From the NCBI GenBank assembly GCA_021396245.1, contig WNYE01000032.1, positions 1 to 64,000 on the forward strand: 64,000 bases of DNA, given 5' to 3'. Below the pieces are notes generated by a model. That model did not search any database. It was not told where the DNA came from and was given only the letters and a program-made list of their open reading frames with translations. A program made the position numbers and the translations under genes. The DNA is from Sporothrix humicola. Taxonomy: Eukaryota; Ascomycota; Sordariomycetes; Ophiostomatales; Ophiostomataceae. Below are positions 10,331 to 22,444 of the stretch, piece after piece; position 1 is the stretch's first letter, and each line of letters opens with the position of its first letter.

Positions 10331-12362
10331 CTTTAGTTGAGGTGAAGTAAAGGAGGGGTGGGGTATTGAAGGTAGTGAGGTAGGAAGGCAGAGGAGTGAA
10401 GGTCTTGGGAGTATGTTGTTGATGTTCTTGTTTGTCAGAAAGACGAAGACGCCGAGACCTAATCGTTATATGTGATTTTCTTTCTGAGAATGTATTTCCA
10501 TGTATATCCAAGCGAAGACAGAAAAAGAAGAAGAATGAAGTGGTATCCGTTCGCTTACAACAAGAGTTTATATTGCCATGATCAGGATGGGGAAGCTGGA
10601 CAGGGCCTCTTGTTGTCGACGAATCCGCGTCTTGCTTTTTTATCCGTCGATCGGCAACAGTCCTTAAAGAGACACAAATGCAAAAAGAAAGCCATGTTCT
10701 GTGGTCTACTGCCTTCTTTTTCCCTCTTCGCCTATTTTTTCGTCGTCAATCCCCCCCTCCAACCCATCCACTGGGGTAGTCACAGGTCCGGCCTTGGTCC
10801 CTTGGCCTTCGGATACGGGTAATATCCCCCAAGCCAACCACCATCGTCTCAAAAAAAAAAATCGATAAGTGGTCTATTGTCCACTAGACACGATTCCCCA
10901 TGGTGTACTTTGGCCGCTGGGCCTAGCTATGATTTTTTTGCCTCGCCAGGGGCTGGAAGGAAGCTAGCAACAGCGACCTGCTCCGCCGGGGTTAGGTGAG
11001 AATGGGGGTGTATTGCTTAGACATGACGAGCCGCTGCTGACTTTCTGCTGACTGCTCTGAAGCCAAAATGCAAAAGATAGGTGGGAAAGAGCGAAAAGAG
11101 CGAGAAAAGCGAAAAGGGCGAAGGACAGGATGGTGGAGGGGCCTGTATGGGGTAAATTTCGCAGCGCCTGTTGCAGGCTTGTGCTGTTGAGTCTTCATAG
11201 CGTGCATGCGGGGAAATACACTATGGAAGATGGAGAGGAAAAGCTAGTGGACCTCCGGAGTGTGGAGTGAGGGGAGGGGGCAAAAGAACGCAAGACAAAA
11301 GATGGCGAACAAAGATCCCAAGACCCGGAGAGGATTCCTTTCAGGGCGTCGTGGGGGAGCCTGTCCAAACCGATAAACCGTCCCGACGACGATCTCACTT
11401 GGCGTCAATGGTGTCGGCGCCAATGCCAGTGCCAGTAGCCACGGTCTGCACATGAGAAAGAATGACCTGTCAAAAGGGAGCCTTTCGTACTCTCACATTG
11501 CCCGCCCCACACCCCTGTCCGTCCCTCCGTTCGTCCTTAATCGGAAGCTGGCCGTTGGCATTGGCGTTTGACATTTTGGAGTAGCTTCTTGCAAGTCCCT
11601 TGTGCAAGGAGAGGAAGACGGAGCCTCAAAATCCTGCTAAGCTTAAAGATTGGTATTTAGCTTGCGTCAAGTGCGCCCGGGACTCGAATCGGAAGTGCTC
11701 TCTTACGCATCCTTGTCCATCCATAGGCCGGCACGGTACATAAAGACCACCAAAGGAGCTGAAGATACTTCTCCAATCACGGGGACCCCAAAAATGCTGG
11801 AGTCGTGAGGTTCCGGTGACGTCGGGAGGGCGAGGCAGAGGCCGGAATGGATAGGGTGAAGATAGGCTTCTCCATAACAAGGCGATCAACAACAAAAGGA
11901 CGATTCGTCGTATCAATGGAGATCGGGAGGCAGTTATGGTGTTGAATGCAATTTCGGTATCTTTCGTTCGTGTTGAATTGTGACGAGATGCAAAACGTTG
12001 AGAAATCAGAAAGTTCATGTGATGCTTCCAATTTCGGAAACAAGAAAATAGGGGCGAGCTGTCAACAAATGGGGAAATGGGTATGGAAAGAAGGAAGTTA
12101 CGATCAAGAAACTGTTGGTAGACAGGAAGGTGCCAGGGCGCCTGTAAACACAGGAATCAGAGGAAGGTGCAACCACCATGGGCCTGCTGTGCAATTACAC
12201 TCTGTTCACAAGAAAATGGGCACAAAGGCGAATCAAAGCCATCAGCCTAAAAAGAGAAGTAAAAAAAAAGCGTACCAAAATTCAGATGATGCAAAAACTG
12301 TAAAAGAAAGATCATGAAAACAAAAAGAAAAAAAAAAGGTATATTAAGTTTGTCTAAAAGAC
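10331..12362. other. Intergenic region upstream of the FAD monooxygenase gene
   Basis: About 2 kb without a recognisable gene, and the putative promoter region of the minus-strand FAD monooxygenase gene. Open stretches in several frames have no family resemblance and low-complexity composition. Confidence 0.5.
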
Positions 12363-12368
12363 AAAAAA
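12363..12368 (-). terminator. RNA polymerase III terminator of the tRNA-Ser gene
   Basis: Six consecutive T on the minus strand start 2 nt after the end of the tRNA gene, the usual Pol III stop signal. Confidence 0.75.
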
Positions 12369-12370
12369 TA

Positions 12371-12451
12371 CGACAAGAGAGGGATTCGAACCCTCGCTCC
12401 CGAAGGAACGGGCTTAGCAGGCCCGCGCGTTAACCACTCCGCCATCTTGCC
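12371..12451 (-). tRNA. tRNA-Ser (anticodon GCU)
   Basis: The minus strand folds into a complete class II tRNA of 81 nt. The acceptor stem GGCAAGA pairs with TCTTGTC, with one G-U. The D arm contains GAGTGGTTAA, and the anticodon stem CGGGC/GCCCG has loop CTGCTAA with anticodon GCT at 12418-12416. A long variable arm of 13 nt is present, the T arm is GAGGG TTCGAAT CCCTC, and the discriminator is G. The long variable arm and G discriminator fit serine, reading AGC/AGU codons. There is no intron. A and B boxes are the internal Pol III promoter. Confidence 0.96.
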
Positions 12452-13069
12452 TTGTTGCTTGTGGGCGGTTAATAATAGGGCCGGCTGTTAGGTGGGTATA
12501 TAAAGCCCCACATTCAATCGCAAAATGACATCTAATTACATCATAGGACCTACATACCGATATCAACATGGTGTATCAACATGCTGTGCCTCACAAATCA
12601 GTCACAAACAGCATCAGCTGAATAAATACGTTTTTCTTAGAGATCGAAATAAAATACAATTAAAAATATGAGGCTTCAAAGCAGATGCGATGGGGCTGAG
12701 CAAAGCGAACAAATCAGAAGACGGCACCGAAACAAGATGTGACGAGGTGTGACAGGCACGGTATTTGGGGCATTCAAGATATTTGGGTGGTATTTGCAAC
12801 GTCAAACCTGGGGCGTCAATCAACGTCGTTCCCTCATTGATTTTTTGTTCAAATGTTTATCAATTTGTTATCATTCAAATGGCATCGTGCAGGCTGACAA
12901 AAGATGAGCATGCCTGAAATGGACAGAAAATGCAGAATGCATAAATGAAACCGCATACACTGGGCGAATAGTCCTCGCCCCCAACTTCACGTAACTTCCC
13001 TCCTCCATTTCCTCAACTGATGTCCATATTTTTCTTTCTTTTCTTTCCTTACTTTTTTTTTCTAATTTT
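12452..13069. other. Intergenic / 3' flank of the dioxygenase gene
   Basis: About 620 bases between the tRNA and the end of the dioxygenase coding region. It includes a T/C-rich stretch just after the stop codon. No gene is seen; part of it is likely the 3' UTR. Confidence 0.5.
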
Positions 13070-14091
13070 TTAGTTGGCATTGCCGTCCAGAGCCAGGCTG
13101 ATGTTGTACTCGAGCTCGAACTTGGCCTGCGGGTCGTTGGCACGGGGCACAAAGTCCACCTTGAGGTTCTCCTTGACAGCGAACACGGAGTCGTCCTCGA
13201 GGTACTTGGATTCCGAGTCGAAGATCTGGGTTGTGACAGCCTTGTGGCCAGCAGCCTCAATCTAATAGGGTGGGAAAAAGCAAGGTCAGTGAGAGCTCGA
13301 CAAGAATACACAAATAAAGGCAAGGGATCGCAACTTACAATCAGGTGAATGTGTGCCGGGCGCCAGTGGTGGCGGTCCATCAGGTTCAGCAGCTTGCCAG
13401 CCGGGCCATCGTCGGGCACTGGGTACGGCGTCGGCCGCAGGCAGTAGAAGCTGTAGCGACCGTCGGCGTCCGTGACAAACTTGCCTCGCAGGTTGTGCTC
13501 CTGCTGCTTGTCGTCCTGCTGCTCGTACAGGCCATTGGTGGACGCCTCCCAGACATCGACAACAGCACCGGCCAGGGGCAGGCCTGTGTCGGCACTGGTG
13601 ACCTGGCCGTACATCAAGGCCACAACACCGTCAGAGGGGGTATCAAAAGTAATGGTTGTGCCGTTGGGGCGGGTGGGTGTATCGTTGCGCCAGAAGGGGC
13701 CCAGAATGGCGGAGGCCGTGAGCGGCTGGTTGGACTTGACGGCCTTGGCGTAGGTGATGGAGTCGACCAGACTCTCAAGACCAATGACGTCGCACATGAG
13801 CTGGCCCTCGTTGCGGGTCTCGTTGGACATCTTGCCCGAGGCATTGATCATCTCGACGCCCATCATCCACTCGTCGACGGTCAGGTTGACCTCACGAGCA
13901 AAGTCGTGGATGTGCTGGATGAAGTGGGTCATAACCTCGCGCATACGCGGCGACGTCTTGGGGCCCATGCTTTTGATGACGCTGGCCGTGAAGTCCTGGC
14001 CAAGGACAGTGCTCTCAGCGGCCGGGGCAGCGGCACCATTCTTGGAGGCGCCGTTGGCGGCGTTGCCATTGCTACCGTTTGCTGAAGGCAT
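13070..14091 (-). CDS. Intradiol ring-cleavage dioxygenase (catechol / hydroxyquinol 1,2-dioxygenase type)
   Basis: Two exons (13339-14091 and 13070-13261) with a 77-bp intron (GTAAGT...TAG) encode 314 residues. After a Gly/Ala/Asn-rich leader comes the helical intradiol N-domain (MREVMTHFIQHIHDF...GLESLVDSI). The catalytic domain follows with ILGPFWR, VVDVWEA, a Tyr-containing LYEQQ, RPTPYPVPDDGP and HWRPAHIHLI; the last two carry the Fe(III) ligands Tyr, His and His. The spliced joint reads HIHLI|IEAAGHKAVTTQIFD and ends in YLEDDSVFAVKENLKVDF, as in family members. The enzyme opens catechol-type rings between the two hydroxyls with O2, giving a muconate or maleylacetate. An in-frame ATG lies 75 bases upstream (14166), but the start at 14091 has a better context (CAAACATGCC). 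Catechol and hydroxyquinol specificity are not separable here. Confidence 0.92.
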
Positions 14092-16162
14092 GTTTGCGAT
14101 ATGTGTGTGAGGTGTGGGTGTGGATGCGGGAAGAGAGGGAAGAAGATTAAAAGAAACGGATGTCAAAAATGAAGAAAAACAGAAAGGGACGCCTAGGGGT
14201 TAAAAAGTTCGGAAGATCAAAGGTCGTGTTGGGGAAGGTGCTTTGGAGAAGCTCTTGTGTAAAAAGTAGTTGAGAAAGGAAGGCACGGATGTAAGTGAGG
14301 TGTACAGTGGGGAGGAAGGCGCGAACCAACTAGGGGAGGCGAGAAAGGCTAGAAGTGTAAAGTGTCTGGGTGAAGATGGAGACTAGGAAGCAGGCACGAA
14401 AGTTAAAAAGAAAAACAAAACAAAACTCGATTCCTTGGCTACCTTCTTATATCTCGACAAGTTCAGTCTATTCTGCAACTCCGGGGTCAATGGGCTGAGA
14501 AGGAATCTGGGGCAGATCCGGGGTGCTTGATATCAAACAGTCCTTTCCCTTTTGTTTCTCTATGTTTTTTTTATTCATTATCCTTTCCATTGCTCTGTAA
14601 CCCGGAGACGTCGTTCTCACTCCTCATGTCTGTCTCCTCCTTCTTTCCTTTTCTTCTTTACAATCACACGCGCCGTAATTCGTTAGTTCCTCTATGCCGC
14701 TAAGCACCTTCCCGCCATTGTCGTACGGACGGAGAGGCCTCGTTGAAAATGGGCCCATCTACTTATTGGGAAGGCTCGTTCCTTCCTTTGGGGAACAACA
14801 TCGGGCCTCAAAAACCAACAGGGAAAGTACGAGGTAATACGGGGTAGTGTGTACTGCCTTGACAGCGCTAGTCTTTTGGCATAGATGAAGTTGACGTGAA
14901 AGGCAATTGCAAAATAAAAGTTACAACGGTCTCGCACTGCAGCCGTCCGCGAGAGACGACGACTTATCCCCGTCGACCAACATGCATTTTTTCTATGGTT
15001 GCTCCTCCGCTTCCCTCGATATCTCATTGAGAGTCCCGAAAATCGTACGTTCGGAATTACGGGTCTACAAAAAATGGAAAGAGAGAAAAAGAAACACAAT
15101 GGAAGCAGGAAAGTGCGAACGAGCCTAGAAGCTCGACAAAACGGGAGCGAAAAGGGAAAGAGCGAGGGGGCAGCGTTTGTTGGAAAAGAAGAACCCTGCG
15201 GGGACAGCCTGAGAACGTCCGTCCCAACATCCACCCAGAGGACAAAACCGTTGCTCTTTCCCTACAGTTTGCCATCCGAAAGCGTCGTTCGGATGTCGTC
15301 CCTTTGCTATCCAGAGTGTTGCTTCCGTCCCCGCCCTGGGTGTTAGCGCCCAAGTAGGTGCCTGTAGCTCCGCAGTCGGGATATCATTTAGTGTGTTAGT
15401 GGGCACGTTGGTGGGCAAAAGTGGCTACCTGCGGTGCGCCCTGCAAGTTCGCGGTTTTGGTGCGTGCCGAGACCAAAGCAAGAGAGGAACCCTTTCGCTT
15501 CCCTCTCCCGATGCGGAAATACCGCGTGTCAGCACATTTAAATTACACGACATACGTCGCACGTCGCAGGGTCCGTTCGTCACGGGCCTGCGGCTCACGG
15601 CTCACGGGTTCGTGGCACTTGTGCACCGTGGAGAAGTATGAAGAACAGACGGAAGAAAAGTGAAGAATTTTATTCATTTCAATTCTGTTAAAAAAAAAAA
15701 AAAAAAAAAGAGAGAGAACTAAATGAAACGGTGAGGAAGGTCCAGGTTACTTGCTAATACGCAAGGGGCACCTTCTAGAAGAATTTATTTCATGCAACGG
15801 GCTTGTGTTACCATGCCACGTCAAATGATTGCACACAAATGCAAGGGAGATGGAAGGGGTGAAGACGAAATAGTAGACGGGATGAAATGAAAGAAAGAAG
15901 ATTTTTTTTTAAAAAAAAAAAAATATAACCATCCAGAATTGTTGTAAATTACACACAAAAATATACGTGAATCTCAGTGCCAAAACAGTGAAGACAAATA
16001 CAACAATAGCCTACATGCAGAATCTATCTAACGTGCTGACTACTCAAAATTTGCCTGCCCAAGCGAATCAAAAGTCCTCCTCCTGTCTATCTCTTGTTTG
16101 TGTTGTCGGTGCTATGTAAAGTAAAACTCTAGAAGTAAAGAAGAGAAAAAAGAGAACGGCTC
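14092..16162. promoter_or_regulatory. Upstream region of the dioxygenase gene, with two TCCGGGGT sites
   Basis: Two kb without a recognisable gene. TCCGGGGT occurs at 14480-14487 and ATCCGGGGT at 14516-14524, the same core found in the esterase/BVMO promoter. A20 occurs at 15690-15709 and further A-rich runs lie near 15910-15925, toward the 3' end of the CoA-transferase gene. Other open stretches have no family resemblance. Confidence 0.4.
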
Positions 16163-18164
16163 TTACTTGGCCGCCGTGGCTGTCTGGTCGTCTGCCTTGA
16201 CATCATCCCTGCTGCCGCTCTTCTCCTTGTACACATACGGCTTGCAGCCCTCGCCTTCATAGTCGCTGAAAGACTCCCAGTCGGGTGTGTCAAGAGCGTT
16301 GGGCCGAGATGCTCGCTTGAAGCCCAGCTCCAGGCCGTCAATCTCCGCGACTGGCTTGACCACTGTGACTGTAACTTTTCCATCTTCGGGGATGGGGCGG
16401 TTTTTCTTCTTGGCATGCTCCGTGTAGCGCGTGGAATTCCAGACCTCGAGAATTTTGGGGTTCTTGAAGAGCTTTTCGTGGTGGCTCATTAGGCCCTCCA
16501 GCGCATTGCCCGAGATCTGGTCGACGCTGTTGTGGTACTTCATTTTCAAAAGTTCATCGCCGGCCCTGGCTTTAAGCTCTTGCTGGACTTTTTCGTCGTA
16601 CTTCCCTGCCTTGAAAAGCAACAGATCATAGTGCATGAGTGACGCCTTGCCATGGTAGGAGCCACCTTCTGTAGCACGTCTGTAAAGGCCGGTGAGCGCG
16701 GCAATGGCGCCCATGCAGCCCGTGCCGTAATCAGAGATTGGGAATGGAGGGACAACCGGCTCACTAAGGTCCATGAACTCGCCCTGCGCCCATGCAACAC
16801 CTGTGGCCTGGATGTAAAATGATTGTCAGTGACACGGGTTCAGAAGGATGAAATGGGATAAACGCAGAACCGAAAAACTCACGCAATCGGCAATCTGCTG
16901 CCAACCGGGCCGCTCTTTCCAGTCGCCGTCGTAGCCAAAACAGTTTTCGTTGACGTAAACAATACCACGGTCGCGCTTCTTGGCCATATCGAGCATGAAA
17001 TCACGCCCAATCCCAAGTCTATCCAGAACGCCGGGACGGTAACCGTCCAGGATCACGTCGGCTTCCTTCGCGAGCTCTATGAAGGCTTCGAGGCCGCCAC
17101 CTTCCGATTTGTCCTTCAGGTCAAGCTGAGCCGCATGCTTGCCCATGTTACCATCCACTTGAAAAAAGGGGACATCGCTAATATTGGGACCGGTAATCTT
17201 GAGCACATCCGCGCCGTACTCGGCCAGAATGCGTCCCATAACCGGCCCTGCAATGATGCGGCACATCTCGAGAACCTTGATTCCGGCAAGCGGTCGTTTC
17301 TCGTCGGGGCCACCAGGCAACGGGCATGCCGTCGTCTCAGTTTCCATCTGGTCAACTGTCCATGGTGGCAGGTTCCAGTTAACTTTTCCCTGGGGCTGTC
17401 AGTGATCATATTTCTCCCATTATTTCTTCACATTTTCATGTCTTCCTTAGCGTATGCCCCCCTTCTCGATCAAGTTCACTTACATGTGGAGTTCCGAGAA
17501 ACTCCTCGTGTTTTAAGGCGGGAATACCAGCCTGCTTGTATTTCATGTTCAAGACGTCAAGCTCGTCGACTGTGTACTTTTTTGTTGCAGTTTCAATCGT
17601 CTTGACGATTTCGAGATGGTCCTCAAGGTTGTCTATCGAAGGCGGCAAACCAATCATACCCAGAGTCGTTGCCGTATCCAGAGAGCCGTGAATGTGGTAG
17701 AATCGGCCCTTGTCTTTGGTCTTGAACAGGTTTGCCGCCATTCGGTGATACGGGTTGGACTGGGCCGCCTTAAAATCGGTGTCGTCAAGGTACTCCTTGA
17801 CCTTCTTGTCAAGCTTGCCATATTCCAAGACCTGCGCCAGGTAGGCTTGGAAGAGGAACGCTGTCGTTTTCTCGAGGTTGATGGTAATCTTAGCATGCTC
17901 ATCCGGCGAATTTGACAGCTTCCTCGTATTTTGCAATGCAAGTGCAACTGCAGCTTCAATGGCCTTGAGGGCCGCTCCTGTCTCGGTTTCCTTGAATGGG
18001 ATAGGAAAGTATGGGTACTCATTTTCAGCTGTGAACAAAACCTCGTCCTCGTTCTGAAGCTTCTGTTTGACCACTTCCGGCAGGTCCACGAGGCCGATGA
18101 TCATCTCCAGCAGCCTTCGTGACTCCTTTGTCGTCGAGTACTCCTTCTCAACTGTGCCAGACAT
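16163..18164 (-). CDS. CoA-transferase family III (CaiB/BaiF-like) enzyme
   Basis: Three exons (17484-18164, 16883-17389, 16163-16807), all joined in phase 0 over 94-bp and 75-bp introns, encode 610 residues. The second exon shows the family III core: RPLAGIKVLEMCRIIAGPVMGRILAEYGADVLKI, then ANLD-like LDLKDKSEG and ADVILDGYRPGVLDRLG. The third exon has PISDYGTGCMGAIAALTGLYRR. The long N-terminal part (first about 230 residues) is characteristic of the fungal duplicated form annotated as L-carnitine dehydratase or alpha-methylacyl-CoA racemase-like. The family moves CoA between acids through an enzyme-bound mixed anhydride, or racemises acyl-CoA. Lying beside ring-cleavage enzymes, it could activate a carboxylic acid such as 3-oxoadipate or an aromatic acid. 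That assignment is inference. No peroxisomal PTS1 is seen at the C-terminus. Confidence 0.87.
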
Positions 18165-19985
18165 GTTTCCTGTTGTATGTTGTCCAAAGAGGCTGTTACT
18201 TGAGTGGTGATGGCGATGTTGCTCTCGTTGGTGTCGTTAAGGTGAGGTTCAGCCGCGAGGATTTTATATGTCGGTGAGCTCGAAATGGACGTGCGGTGAT
18301 GCTGCAGCCCCAGCAACGATAAAAAGAGTACAAGTCTTCAACAAAGTAAGAGTAAAAATAAAAATCCAAAAATAAAGGAGAAATAAAGCCGGGCAAAAAA
18401 ACCAAGAGAAGCTTTTCACGCTTTAATAGGGATGTCGATATAGATACCTCTTTTTGCTTTTGTGCCAAGGGTTGTCAGATAATTTCGCCGGGTGGGATAT
18501 TCAACAGATGTATTGAAAGAGTGCTGTCCCTTGTGGTGAAACAAATTGCCGTCGTCAGGACGGAAGTGCAAAAATAGTTCGGCGACAAAAAGAAAGTTCC
18601 AAAATGAAAGCTCAGGCGAGCAGCCTGTGCAAAGAAATAAGAGCCTCAAGCTCTGCGCAGATCCAACAACCCCAAACCCATCGAGACCCCCATTTTCAAG
18701 CCGGGTCGTTTAGCTAGTTTGACTAAGCCAGCAGACGCTGGTTCGAAGGGGCCGCGGCACGCGAGTTCGACATGAAGACGAGATGGCGAGAAGGCTTAAC
18801 GGGCTTAATTTTTTGCCTGGCTCGTCAATATCCCCATTGCCCCCTTGCCAGCCGATGGCCGGAAATGGAAGCTGAATGGAACTGTTGCGATAGCAGTGAT
18901 AGCACGGTTTGCGCATCAGTCGCCATTTGGTCTTGGGGCTGGCCGACTTTTGCTTTTGCCTCTTGATAATAGGCTGTGACGACCTGGTAATACCCTAAAA
19001 CGGAAATACGGCGCAAATGTATCGGTGTGGTGATATGTTGCTGGAAGGTCCAAAAGATGAGGAACGAGATGGTGAAAGGCTGTTTCCGCATCGCTGGCTG
19101 TATCACCCACCAAAAGGCCCTCGCCATTCCCCAAGTTTGCTAGCCACAATGTGTTCGGCATAGAGGTCGATCTGTCTCCAAACAGTGAGGGGTGAAATTG
19201 CCAAAAGGCTTGCACCTTGCACTGGACCTGGCGAGCCTGGCTCTCGACCATCCTTCCCCTCATCTTTTGCCCTCCAGTGAGAAACCGAGACTCTGGCAGA
19301 GCACTAAGTTGGCGCTTGCGGGCGCGTGGCTCCAAAAATCCATCGGCTCGATCGCAGCGCTGGGATCGCCCGCTAACGTCTGCCTTACTGTGCAAGTTGG
19401 ATCGGATCGGAACCAGGGTGGTGCTGTTTAGTGGCGTTTTGGTTCAGAACCCTTCTTCCGAAATCTTCTGAGCTGTGTGCACCCGGTATCCGAAGCGCCG
19501 TCGGAAGCGTCATTGGCAAATGGCAAATGGACGGGCGCAATACGACGTTATGGCAAAACCGACATGAGGTTCTTTGGGGGCGCCATAAAAGATCATGAAA
19601 AAGGCAAACACCCGGGCGATAAATTGTGCCCTGTAACACGTTGTCGGTTTCTATTCTGGCCAGTCGGCGACTATCAAATGTCGAGGCACATTTGATATCA
19701 GCGGAGGACAGCCAACGGAGGTCATCTTGAGGTTGGAGAAGGAGTGCATTGTGCCACATAGACGGTTCAGCCGTGTTCAGTGTGTTCCATTGGCCGGGGC
19801 CGGACCCCCACCATAGCTTTGGTGTTAGCGACCACTCCGTAGTACTGTAGCTGTCATGACTGCAACCCTTGACCTGATAGCCGCTGTAACTACCGACCTT
19901 TGCGTTTAAGACCTGGTATTTACTGCAGTGTCATCGTGAGCTTCGACGACTTACCAAACATTGCATTTTTTGACAGTATTTCACC
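18165..19985. promoter_or_regulatory. Divergent intergenic region (CoA transferase / alpha-beta hydrolase)
   Basis: 1.8 kb between two divergently transcribed genes. I see no coding region and no TCCGGGG core here; a GGCCGGGGCCGG stretch lies near 19791-19802. The promoters of both neighbours must lie in it. Confidence 0.45.
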
Positions 19986-21050
19986 ATGCCTTTCATCAAC
20001 ATATCGCCAACCCAGGAGCTGTATTATGTGCTGAGGTCGCCTCAGGATGCGGCCAGCTCGGGCCTGACGTTCTTGTTCATCCATGGGCTCGGGTCGTCGA
20101 GCTCGTTTTATGCCACGGTTATTCCAGCGCTGGTCGCAGCAGGCCACCTGTGTCTCGCTTTTGATATGAACGGTTCGTACTAGATTTAAGGCCAATGTTC
20201 AGTTTCCGTGGGCATTTCTATGTTCTCCTGACTTGAGGCTGACATACCTTTGACACGCAACTCAGGCAGTTGCTTGACAAAATATTCTGGCAAGGACAAC
20301 AGCATCCAGGATCATGCAAACGATGCAAAGGCTCTCCTGAGCGCCTTGGGAATCTCTCCGGAAAAAGTCATTGCCGTCGGCCATTCGATGGGCGGCCTGG
20401 TAGCTGGGACCCTGGCGACAGAGTTCGACTTGGCGGGAGCGGTCCTCATTGGTGCTGTGACTCCAAGCGACGCCATCACGGCAGCATTCTCGCAGAGAAT
20501 CAAGGCTGTTGAGCAAAGTAAGAATTGCATCCCACGCCCAGGTGCATATCCGATCGAAGCTCGTGTACCATGAAAGATGTATGCTGACACGACCGGCAGG
20601 TGGCATGGAGCCTATGGCGGACAGCATCCCCACGGGCGCGACGGGATCAAAGTCGACCCCAACGCATCATGCGTTTATTCGTGCATTGTTGTTGTCACAG
20701 ACCTCGCAAGGCTATATTGGCCTCTGCCGTGCCATTGCAACCGCACGGCCCGTGGAATATGCCAAGGCGCGGTGCCCGGCCCTGATCATTGCAGGAGCGG
20801 AAGACAAGGTCGTGCCTGTTGCCGGCTTGGAGAAAATCAAAGACAGGTAAAGTGTTTCCAAAAAGAAGTATATTGGTTCATTATTTCCGCCACAAGTCTA
20901 ACTCGTTCCTTTTCCGACATCTGCAGCTGGAGTGCCGGTCGTCATAATGTCTCTTTGCAAGCTCTTGAAGGAGTTGGCCACTGGCACTGCATCGAGGCAG
21001 GTGACAAGATCGGGCCTTTGCTCGTCGAATTTGCTGGGAAGCTAGACTGA
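19986..21050 (+). CDS. Alpha/beta hydrolase, 3-oxoadipate enol-lactonase-like
   Basis: Four exons (19986-20172, 20266-20517, 20600-20846, 20927-21050) with introns of 93, 82 and 80 bp give 269 residues with consistent phases. The order of motifs is that of the enol-lactonase/epoxide-hydrolase-type superfamily. HGLGSSSSFY is the oxyanion region, VGHSMGG the nucleophile elbow, IIAGAEDKVVP carries the catalytic Asp, and GVGHWHCIEAGD the catalytic His. There is no signal peptide or membrane segment. In the beta-ketoadipate pathway an enzyme of this type opens 3-oxoadipate enol-lactone. The presence of a ring-cleavage dioxygenase and a CoA transferase next door makes this the preferred reading. 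A general carboxylesterase or C-C hydrolase is also possible. The gene ends only 14 bp from the convergent SnoaL-like gene. Confidence 0.82.
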
Positions 21051-21064
21051 TTTCCTGGGGTGTT

Positions 21065-21669
21065 TTACGAGGCTGGAGCCGCGGTATCCTGTGATGATAT
21101 TAGTCATTAGACGACACCATAAATTGCAATGATTTGTATGGGCTGGAAGATGCATCTGCAGCCAATGATCATGACGTACAAGATAGACTTGGTAGAACTT
21201 GAACTTAAGCTCGCCATTTGTGTCATCCGCAAGCTCAGCATGAGCTGCCCATTCCTTGACAGACTCGGTGCCGCTCTTTGCCGTGTACTTAACAGTGCCG
21301 TAGAGCATAAACTCGTTGGATCCAGAGCCGAAGGGGAAGATCTTGGTGACCGCGTGGGCACGGGCTGCAACGGCAGCCCACATGCCCTGCCGCAGAGCCA
21401 GGATCTCTGATATAAACAAACCGGTCAGTAACAATCACCAAAGGGCACAGAAACGATTGTATAAATTCGCAAATGGTGGGTTACTCACGGTCGAAGCCAG
21501 CAGCCTTCTTCGAGGCCATGATCAGCGTGGAGCCTGGAAGAAACGAGTTTGCATATTGCTCGTGTGCCGTCGGGGTATCTGATGTCTTGTAGAACGTGTC
21601 GAAGAATGCGACGGCACGCGGGTCGACGCTGACGCCCGTGGGCAGGACAGGGCTGATGTAAGAAGCCAT
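21065..21669 (-). CDS. SnoaL / NTF2-like small protein
   Basis: Three exons (21489-21669, 21180-21406, 21065-21088) encode 143 residues. The last exon adds only DTAAPAS and a stop after a 91-bp intron. The pattern (helical FFDTFYKTSD.. start, then FMLYGTVKYTAKSG.., KEWAAHAEL and KFKFYQVYL beta strands) matches the cone-shaped SnoaL/NTF2-like fold, used by polyketide cyclases, small isomerases and hydrolases. No catalytic residues can be assigned with confidence. Its place between the hydrolase and the regulator suggests it belongs to the same catabolic cluster, perhaps as an isomerase or lactone-handling enzyme; this is inferred. It is divergent from the transcription factor gene and convergent with the hydrolase gene. 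Confidence 0.72.
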
Positions 21670-22444
21670 GATGTTGTGGGCTGGCTGTTTGTCTTTGTTT
21701 GGGGCAAAGAGAGGTAGCGAGGGAAAAGCGGGCCTTCAAGGAGCTCGAGGAAGAGGATCAATCGGTCAAGAGCAGGTCAGTCGTGCCTGACTCGTCCAAC
21801 ATATATGAACAACAACAGTTCGTTCAGATTTCAAAGCACAACGTTCCTCTTTGTGGGGCACGAGAAGCCAAGGGCAAGAACAGCCGGTGCTTCTCGTCGT
21901 TCCCCTGGTCCTTCCTTCCTTCCTTTCCTCGCAGAACGGAATCCCTCATATCCAGTGCCCATCTTACTTCCGTCAGCCATTCCCGGTTCACCGTGCTAAA
22001 CTAGTCCGTTCTTTCCTGGTCCGTTGGCCTGTCGCCCATTACCATCTGTGCCTTGTTCAAAGGGCTGTCGAACAACAAGCGGGGTAGGAGCGATCACCCA
22101 TTTAGTTAGTTCTAGGTCGCAGTTTCCCAGAAAAAAAAAGAAGCTCAGAAATGCCCCCGAATATGGGGGAAGGGGGGGAAGGGGCGATGGGCATGGGTCT
22201 GTCTTAGCGGGCCCAGAAAGACGAACAACACTGACAAGTCGTGCGCGCCTTCTATTCATTATTTTTCTTTCGTGGCAGGAAAGACCAGCCCTTTGCACTT
22301 GCAGTTTTTGTTGTTTTTTCTTTTCCTTGTCCTCCACACAATTATCTCGTGGCCGAAAAGTGTGGGAACACAAAACATACACTGCATTATCGCAACCTGC
22401 GGCATCGTCGAATCGAGGCCCATTGCCGCGCCCGCCCCTCCAAC
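21670..22444. promoter_or_regulatory. Divergent promoter region (SnoaL-like / Zn2Cys6 regulator)
   Basis: 775 bp between two divergently transcribed genes. The frame of the regulator stays open for 68 codons upstream of its chosen start, but that stretch looks like a T- and C-rich 5' leader. No recognisable operator was found. Confidence 0.4.
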
